Below are positions 1 through 4,630 of a DNA stretch of 7,419 nt, in pieces; position 1 is the first letter of the stretch, and every line of letters starts with the position of its first letter. The stretch comes from an uncultured Bergeyella sp. Lineage in GTDB: Bacteria > Bacteroidota > Bacteroidia > Flavobacteriales > Weeksellaceae. The translations under genes and the position numbers were made by a program. The notes under the pieces were generated by a model that was given only the letters and a program-made list of their open reading frames with translations, was not told the DNA's origin and ran no database searches. The stretch is from the NCBI GenBank assembly GCA_916710115.1, contig CAKAOY010000057.1:1-7419 (forward strand). The letters run 5' to 3'.

Positions 1-41
1 ATAGAGTCGCTAACTTATAGGTTAGCGACTCTATTTTATTT
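1..41. terminator. Hairpin terminator after the nucleoid-associated protein gene, possibly bidirectional
   Basis: Bases 1-14 and 21-34 are perfect reverse complements (14-bp stem, GC-rich core, 6-base loop TTATAG). The stem starts one base past the minus-strand stop codon at 36-38, where a factor-independent terminator is expected. Read on the plus strand it is followed by TTTTATTT at 34-41, so it could also end a convergent plus-strand gene lying before the window. The U-tract for the minus strand would lie outside the window and cannot be seen. Confidence 0.8.
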
Positions 42-1055
42 CTCATCATTGTAGTAGAGCTTATAATATTTTCCTCTACCCTCTTCTTCTCCTTGCTCTA
101 TCATTTTCCTATCTCCGTGTATATAGATATGGAAATTTTTATCTAACTTTATAATACTTTTGAAACCTCTACTCTGCTTCTTCACGGCAGATTCATTGAT
201 TGGGAAATCCTCAGAAATAGATACTTGTATATCTTGCTCGTAGTCAGTTTTATAATTAGCAAAACTCTCTATTAATCCCTCGTCTTGCAATACTTCATTG
301 GTAAATTCATCAAAATTGAATTGATTTTTTTCTTTGAAGAAATTAATTGATTTATTCAATAAATCAGCTTGGTCAGCCTTAGAAATTTCAAACTCTTTAG
401 GAGCCTCATTAACTATGAAATTTTTATAAATATTCAAAGTCTCTTGAGTTTGGAAATAGTTATCTTCACGCTGTTTTACCTTCAAGAAATCCTCTATCCA
501 GTAATAATAATCTCCATTTTTATTATTATCTACTACCGATACCGCAAAACCATTTTCCTTATCAGAATTATAGATTAATGCTCCCTTATCCAATTTTGAT
601 AATCCAATACCAAAATCTTTATCTATACTAAAAACCTCATTATCAGAATATATCTTCAAAAATGGTTCACGTCTCTCCGTCTTAAAAATACCAACCTGCT
701 CAATCTTTCCAAAGGTATCGGATAACTCTCCTTCAAAAAACACTACAAATAATTCCCCTCCCTGCACTCGTGGATTTTCGCAAATATCATAGAGATGTTT
801 CGCAAGATTTTCGCTCTCTTGAAAAAGATTTTCTGGATTTTCAAAAATATTAGAAACAGATGTATGTACTACATTTTCAGATAAATAGGTATCACTATAA
901 AAATGAAATTGCTCCTCTGATTTAAATTGCTTCAAAAAATATTCCGACAAAATTTCTTTCATCTCATCAGATATTTCCAATACTTCTCGGGATAAAACAA
1001 GTTCCTCATTATTGATTTTATTACCAATCCTATGGACTGCAATTCGTGAAAACAT
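36..1055 (-). CDS. Nucleoid-associated protein, NdpA/YejK (NA37) family
   Basis: This 339-residue protein resembles the Bacteroidota branch of the NA37/YejK family, soluble cytoplasmic proteins that copurify with the nucleoid. Features I recognise are an N-terminal segment with IAVHRIGNK (residues 5-13), the stretch SENLAKHLYD (81-90), GGELFVVFF (99-107), SKADQADLLNKS (225-236), and a very conserved tail with KLDKNFHIYIHGDR (303-316). No signal peptide or membrane segment is visible, and the protein is rich in Asp, Glu and Lys. Length matches what I recall for the family (about 340), so it looks complete. The ATG lies 55 bases past the cdd stop with no Shine-Dalgarno sequence, as is usual in this phylum. 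It could be transcribed with cdd, since there is no terminator between them and no clear promoter. The family's molecular role is poorly defined; the family call is secure. Confidence 0.88.
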   Translation of the reverse strand: MFSRIAVHRIGNKINNEELVLSREVLEISDEMKEILSEYFLKQFKSEEQFHFYSDTYLSENVVHTSVSNIFENPENLFQESENLAKHLYDICENPRVQGGELFVVFFEGELSDTFGKIEQVGIFKTERREPFLKIYSDNEVFSIDKDFGIGLSKLDKGALIYNSDKENGFAVSVVDNNKNGDYYYWIEDFLKVKQREDNYFQTQETLNIYKNFIVNEAPKEFEISKADQADLLNKSINFFKEKNQFNFDEFTNEVLQDEGLIESFANYKTDYEQDIQVSISEDFPINESAVKKQSRGFKSIIKLDKNFHIYIHGDRKMIEQGEEEGRGKYYKLYYNDEK

Positions 1056-1110
1056 ATATTATATTATTTAATGTCAATGTTAAAAAATCCTTTCAAAATC
1101 TATCCATATT

Positions 1111-1587
1111 TTATAAAAATGTGGAATCAAACGAAAACGGCAACAAATCCTTGATAGCCCTCACCTTGATGATAACTCCACCCACAGAGGTAAAATAAAC
1201 CTCTATCGGTGTTTTTTGCAAAAATTCGTATTCTAAAATTGATTGTCTGCACGAGCCACAAGGTGGCGTAGGCGGTGCGTTTTCGGTATCTTTTGGAGCT
1301 CCGATGACGAATATCTTGGTAATTTTCTCCTCATGATGATTTGCTGACGCCCAATAAATAGCTGTCCGCTCAGCACACAAGCCTGATGGATACGCTGCGT
1401 TTTCTTGATTGTTTCCTGTTACTATTTTGCCACTTTCCAGCATCAAGGCACAGCCCACCAAATAATTAGAATATGGAGCATACGCCTTCTCACGAACTAC
1501 CAAAGCCTCTTGATAGAGTTTTTGTTCTTCCGCTGTTAGTTGCTCATAGGTTAGTTGCTCATATGAGATATTAATTTCTTTCTTCAT
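1111..1587 (-). CDS. cdd: Cytidine deaminase
   Basis: Cdd hydrolytically deaminates cytidine and deoxycytidine to uridine and deoxyuridine in pyrimidine salvage, in the cytoplasm. The 158-residue protein has the whole zinc site of the small tetrameric class: CAERTAI at residues 71-77 (zinc ligand Cys71, proton-shuttling Glu73) and PCGSC at 109-113 (zinc ligands Cys110 and Cys113). The substrate-binding NQENAAYPSG segment is at 60-69, and the family hallmark AYAPYSNYLVG is at 35-45. It is longer at the N-terminus than the roughly 130-residue enzymes of Bacillus type. Part of that extension is a tandem repeat (residues about 9-18, YEQLT twice) that does not touch the active site. The gene follows the terminator after the SurA-like gene, so it needs a promoter of its own or read-through; I found no convincing promoter in the 48-base gap. 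Confidence 0.95.
   Translation of the reverse strand: MKKEINISYEQLTYEQLTAEEQKLYQEALVVREKAYAPYSNYLVGCALMLESGKIVTGNNQENAAYPSGLCAERTAIYWASANHHEEKITKIFVIGAPKDTENAPPTPPCGSCRQSILEYEFLQKTPIEVYFTSVGGVIIKVRAIKDLLPFSFDSTFL
1535..1564 (-). repeat. 15-bp in-frame tandem duplication inside the 5' end of cdd
   Basis: Bases 1535-1549 and 1550-1564 are two adjacent copies of a 15-mer (GTTAGTTGCTCATA plus one base) that differ only at the last base (G against T). Fifteen bases is five codons, so the reading frame is kept and the protein reads YEQLT twice. The copies lie in the N-terminal extension, well before the zinc site. Slipped-strand duplication is the simple explanation. Confidence 0.85.
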
Positions 1588-1600
1588 AATAAATTGTATT

Positions 1601-1630
1601 AAAAATAAAACTCCCGAATAGGAGTTTTAT
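1601..1630 (-). terminator. Hairpin terminator after the SurA-like gene
   Basis: Bases 1605-1614 and 1621-1630 form a perfect 10-bp stem (core CTCC/GGAG) with a 6-base loop. The minus-strand transcript leaves the stem into T-rich sequence (T at 1601-1604, continuing the T-rich arm), the layout of a factor-independent terminator. It begins 5 bases past the stop codon at 1636-1638 and ends 13 bases before the cdd start codon. It therefore probably closes the gldD-kinase-SurA-like unit and insulates cdd. Confidence 0.8.
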
Positions 1631-1635
1631 GGTTT

Positions 1636-2988
1636 TTATTTTTCAATAGCTTTTTTCTGCCAATCTGCCAAGTCGCAATCTTTATATCTCTTGTTAATGG
1701 ACATAAAAACATTTGGCAACTGTTCCTTCACCCATTTATCTACCACTTCACTCTGTTTTTTATTGAGAGCCATTGTTTTAATCCTCTCGTAATCGGTATT
1801 AATATCCAACTGATGGGCAGGTATTATATCATTTATTAATACAATATTTAGGGTTTTTCTTTTATTATTTTCATCTTCAAAAACATCTGTCATATCGCCT
1901 TTATTCAGTCCCGCAATTTGATAGCCGAGGGTAGCTGGGAGGTCATATTTCTCCAATCTATCTTCTCCCTGAATGGTTATTATCCCTGAATTAAATTTCG
2001 TAGATTTATCATCAGAAAATCTAAAACTCGCCTCCTTGAAAGTCATTTTTCCATCTTTTATCAAGGTTCGTATGCTATCTAATTCTTTTTTTGCTTCAGC
2101 AATTTCCTCTCGTGTAGGTTCTGCAGATATTAAGATATGCCTTGCATCGTAATTTTTCCCTGATTTTTTCGCTAATTGAATGATGTGATAACCAAACTCA
2201 GACTCTATGGGGTCAGATATTTCTCCTTCCTGCAAATTGAGTGCCGTTGCCTCAAAACTCTTCACCATCTGGCCTTTTGCAATATTCTTGTACAGTCCTC
2301 CTTTTGAAGCCGAGCCTGGGTCTTCGGAGTAGATTGTCGCCATTTTTTCAAAACTCTCTCCTCCTTCAATCTGTTTTTTTATCTTTTTTAATTTATCTAT
2401 AATTTCTTGTTTATGAGAATCTTTCAATTTTGGATAAATCATTATCCTTGCTAGTCTCACTTCATCTTTCACCTCTGGAAGTTCAAACTTATACATATTA
2501 TAAAAGTCGGTAACTTCATTCGGAGTGATATCTATTCCCGCTACAATTCGTCCATACTTTTCCTGGCGATATTGGTTATCCGTATCAATTTTTTTGATAG
2601 CATTTTTCATCTCGTAAGGCGTACGGAAACCATACATTTTCACCATCGTTTTTTCATCTGGAAATTGGGATAAGATTTCGGAATATTTTCCCTCAACTTG
2701 CTGTTCAATAGCTTCTTTTCTAATATTAATAAGGGTATCCTTCTTAGCTTGGTAGATAATAAGTTTATTACTCACCAAATTTCCCAAAAACTCACACTTA
2801 TTATCCACCTTTATTCCTTGTTGCTTGGCATAGTTCATTTGCTCATCTATATCCGATTCTAAGACAATTTCATTGCCTATTACGGCTGTTATGCCATCAA
2901 CTAAGGCTCCTTTTTTGAGTTGTGCTGATATATGGCTACCTACGAAAATAGCAACTAATAAAGATAATATTCTTATTTTTTTTATCAT
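1636..2988 (-). CDS. SurA-like periplasmic peptidylprolyl isomerase/chaperone with two parvulin domains
   Basis: This 450-residue exported protein should act in the periplasm as a folding chaperone for outer-membrane proteins, like SurA. A signal peptide covers residues 1-22 (KK, hydrophobic core, SHISA before Gln23). A SurA-type N-terminal region follows (about 25-175, beginning VDGITAVIGNEIVLESDID). Parvulin domain 1 is at about 176-275, with SEDPGSASKGG at 221-231 and FGYHII at 265-270. A second, more divergent parvulin domain is at about 281-388, with ARHILIS at 282-288 and FSDDKST at 324-330. A helical C-terminal tail ends the protein. The two domains are unequal: domain 1 has ARIMIYP where parvulins have ARHILI, and domain 2 lacks a GYHI motif, so isomerase activity is uncertain. 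The only cysteines are Cys65 and Cys438. The gene starts 42 bases after the kinase stop, with an A-rich leader and no Shine-Dalgarno. The family is secure; the symbol surA would be by analogy only. Confidence 0.88.
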   Translation of the reverse strand: MIKKIRILSLLVAIFVGSHISAQLKKGALVDGITAVIGNEIVLESDIDEQMNYAKQQGIKVDNKCEFLGNLVSNKLIIYQAKKDTLINIRKEAIEQQVEGKYSEILSQFPDEKTMVKMYGFRTPYEMKNAIKKIDTDNQYRQEKYGRIVAGIDITPNEVTDFYNMYKFELPEVKDEVRLARIMIYPKLKDSHKQEIIDKLKKIKKQIEGGESFEKMATIYSEDPGSASKGGLYKNIAKGQMVKSFEATALNLQEGEISDPIESEFGYHIIQLAKKSGKNYDARHILISAEPTREEIAEAKKELDSIRTLIKDGKMTFKEASFRFSDDKSTKFNSGIITIQGEDRLEKYDLPATLGYQIAGLNKGDMTDVFEDENNKRKTLNIVLINDIIPAHQLDINTDYERIKTMALNKKQSEVVDKWVKEQLPNVFMSINKRYKDCDLADWQKKAIEK

Positions 2989-3030
2989 TTTTTTATTATT
3001 TAATAAGAAAATAAATTTTCATTGATTATT

Positions 3031-3951
3031 TTATAAATAAACATCAAACGATGTTAATTTTTTAAATTCATTGATTCTTTCTGTCAAATCCTTCTTATTG
3101 ATTTCCTCTAATCTCTCTGTTCCGAATTTTTCCACCGTGAAAGATGCCATCGCTGAACCGATAATAATTGCTGATTTCATATTTTTAAAACTCAAATCAC
3201 CAGTCTTTGCAAGGTGTGCCACGAATCCTCCTGCAAAGGTATCTCCTGCTCCCGTAGGGTCAAAAACCTCCTCTAAAGGAAGTGCCGGAACTGCAAAAAT
3301 TTCTCCCTTATAGAACAACAAAGCTCCGTGTTCTCCTTTCTTAATTATAACATACTTAGGTCCCATTTCGTGGATTTTTTGGGCTGCTCTCACCAAAGAA
3401 TATTCCTTAGAAAGTTGTCTTGCTTCGTCGTCATTAATCGTAATAACATCGGTATGAGCTATCACTTGCATCAGTTCGTCCCAAGCGGTATCCATCCAAA
3501 AATTCATTGTATCAAGAACTACTAATTTTGGTCGTATTTTCATTTGTTCCAGAACAGAAAGTTGTACACTCGGAGCCAGATTTCCCAAAAGAAGTATCTC
3601 TGCATCTTTCGAATGTTCGGGTACTTTTGGTTCAAATTCCGCTAATACATTCACCTCTGTAATAAGAGTATCTCGGCTATTAAGGTCATTATGATACTTC
3701 CCACTCCAAAAGAAAGACTTGCCATCTTCTTTCACCTCTACACCATCTATATTGATATTTCTTTTGGTAAGCATATCTAAATAATCTTGACGAAAATCTC
3801 CTCCCACGACAGACACCAATGCTGTCTCGGAACCCAAAACTGATGCCGAAATCCCGATATAAGTGGCTGCCCCTCCCAAAATCTTATCTGTTTTGCCAAA
3901 CGGAGTCTCAATAGCATCATAGGCCATAGACCCTACAACTAACAATTTCAT
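3031..3951 (-). CDS. PfkB-family carbohydrate/nucleoside kinase, substrate unknown
   Basis: This 306-residue cytoplasmic protein belongs to the PfkB/ribokinase superfamily, which transfers the ATP gamma-phosphate to a sugar or nucleoside hydroxyl. The first family signature is near GGAATY (residues 26-31). The second is DPTGAGDTFAGGF at 231-243, which holds the anion-hole GAGD and the catalytic base Asp237. NDDEA at 173-177 matches the Asn/Glu magnesium-phosphate motif, and IIKKGEHGA at 202-210 is the usual strand before the nucleotide site. Length is normal (about 300). The start MKLLVVGSMAYDAIETPFGK is the expected first strand, so the ATG is right. It follows gldD by 10 bases and is almost certainly cotranscribed with it. 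Substrate cannot be read from the sequence; ribokinase, adenosine kinase and sugar kinase are all possible. The nearby cdd hints at nucleosides but lies past a terminator. Confidence 0.85.
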   Translation of the reverse strand: MKLLVVGSMAYDAIETPFGKTDKILGGAATYIGISASVLGSETALVSVVGGDFRQDYLDMLTKRNINIDGVEVKEDGKSFFWSGKYHNDLNSRDTLITEVNVLAEFEPKVPEHSKDAEILLLGNLAPSVQLSVLEQMKIRPKLVVLDTMNFWMDTAWDELMQVIAHTDVITINDDEARQLSKEYSLVRAAQKIHEMGPKYVIIKKGEHGALLFYKGEIFAVPALPLEEVFDPTGAGDTFAGGFVAHLAKTGDLSFKNMKSAIIIGSAMASFTVEKFGTERLEEINKKDLTERINEFKKLTSFDVYL

Positions 3952-3961
3952 TATTTATATG

Positions 3962-4540
3962 TTATTTTTTATTTTTTAATTCTTTATCTTTCCATTGGAA
4001 AGTATCCAGCATCCTTATCATATCTCTTTTAATATAATCTATAGCAGGAGCGAGAGAATCAGGCTTCGGACGAGTATTGAAATATAAATTTGCCGTTACG
4101 AAATGTCGCGTGCTATCGGTTACATAAAACTGAATATTAGATGCCGAGTAGCCCTTCAATTCATAAAAATTTCCGAAAACTCGTTTTTCAGGATACTCAA
4201 AACTTTTAGTCTCGATTGCCGAAGCCTTTATTGTATGCTCATAGACCATTTTTTCAGCTTCTTTGATATGCAAATCAAAATCATTTTTTATCGGGAAATA
4301 GGTTAGAAAAACCTTTGCCTTCATCTTTGGATAGTTGATATAATACCAACATGCACCCTTTGCTGGCTCTACTCTTGCGAAATCAGAATACTCAAACTGA
4401 TAACCACAAGGACTCTCAAAACGCCTATAATGAGGCCCTGGATACTCTAAGCGAAGTTCTCCATAGGGTTTAGGTAGCGTCTGCTGAGTACAACCAACGA
4501 ATGAAAGACCAATTGATAAATATATAATTTTGCTAAACAT
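3962..4540 (-). CDS. gldD: Gliding motility lipoprotein GldD
   Basis: GldD is a lipoprotein needed for gliding in Flavobacterium, grouped with the type IX secretion/gliding machinery. The protein begins with a lipoprotein signal, MFSKIIYLSIGLSFVG, before the lipidated Cys17. Then comes the family hallmark PKPYGELRLEYP (23-34), CGYQFEYSDFARVEP (45-59), a WYYINYP motif (65-71) and the C-terminal IDYIKRDMIRMLDTFQWK (167-184). At 192 residues it is full length. I chose the ATG at 4538-4540. The frame is open 5 codons further to a TTG at 4553-4555, but that would put charged-poor MYFCP before the signal and would lie inside the promoter-like box. CTQQTLPKP after the lipid site has no acidic surface-export signal, which fits a periplasm-facing protein. 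The gene leads a probable unit with the kinase and the SurA-like gene. No gldE, its usual partner, is seen here. Confidence 0.92.
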   Translation of the reverse strand: MFSKIIYLSIGLSFVGCTQQTLPKPYGELRLEYPGPHYRRFESPCGYQFEYSDFARVEPAKGACWYYINYPKMKAKVFLTYFPIKNDFDLHIKEAEKMVYEHTIKASAIETKSFEYPEKRVFGNFYELKGYSASNIQFYVTDSTRHFVTANLYFNTRPKPDSLAPAIDYIKRDMIRMLDTFQWKDKELKNKK

Positions 4541-4544
4541 TGGG

Positions 4545-4575
4545 CAAAAATACAATTTTTTTTATTCTGATAGAA
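4545..4575 (-). promoter_or_regulatory. Candidate Bacteroidota promoter for the gldD unit
   Basis: On the minus strand, TATTTTTG at 4552-4545 fits the phylum's -7 consensus TAnnTTTG exactly. The -33 element is weak: TTC at 4575-4573 in place of TTG, 20 bases upstream. The box ends 4 bases before the gldD ATG, so transcription would start at or next to the start codon (leaderless or nearly so). This would be a reason to reject the upstream TTG start. The box could be fortuitous in AT-rich DNA. Confidence 0.45.
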
Positions 4576-4578
4576 TAA
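4562..4578. promoter_or_regulatory. Perfect 7-bp dyad over the gldD -33 region, possible operator
   Basis: TTATTCT (4562-4568) and AGAATAA (4572-4578) are perfect inverted repeats separated by GAT. The 17-bp site covers the position of the weak -33 element of the gldD promoter candidate. On the minus strand it is followed by A's rather than T's, so it is not a terminator for the receptor gene. Regulator binding is inference; short AT-rich dyads also arise by chance. Confidence 0.35.
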
Positions 4579-4591
4579 GTCTTTTCGTAAA

Positions 4592-4630
4592 TTACCTTAA
4601 AATTGTTATTTTAACGAAACTTTAAGGCAA
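4592..4630 (-). terminator. Long imperfect hairpin over the receptor stop codon, probable weak terminator
   Basis: On the minus strand, 4630-4618 pairs with 4604-4592 as a 13-bp stem with two G-U pairs and a 13-base loop. The stop codon at 4624-4622 is inside the upstream arm. A competing 7-bp AT stem (4614-4608 with 4603-4597) uses part of the loop and the same downstream arm. Only three T's follow the stem (4591-4589), so it may be a weak terminator or a 3' end-stabilising structure for the receptor transcript. Confidence 0.5.

Noticed and set aside
369..578. Plus-strand open frame with a hydrophobic 69-residue product
   Set aside because: It lies wholly inside the well-supported nucleoid-associated protein gene on the other strand. 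Its Ile/Tyr/Leu-rich product is what the complement of AT-rich coding DNA gives.
1056..1110. Possible promoter for the nucleoid protein, with TA-GAT-TTTG near 1095-1103 on the minus strand
   Set aside because: It has three bases instead of two between TA and TTTG, and the nearest upstream TTG is about 25 bases away, so it does not fit the consensus well.
1600..1607. TATTTTTA on the minus strand as a cdd -7 box
   Set aside because: It is the T-tract of the terminator and has no TTG at a suitable distance upstream.
2989..3030. Small inverted repeat GAAAA/TTTTC between the kinase and the SurA-like gene
   Set aside because: The stem is only 5-6 AT-rich pairs with a tiny loop, expected by chance in this base composition.
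3071..3525. Two plus-strand open frames opposite the PfkB kinase
   Set aside because: They are antisense to conserved kinase motifs, with no start context or recognisable domain, so they are shadows of the real gene.
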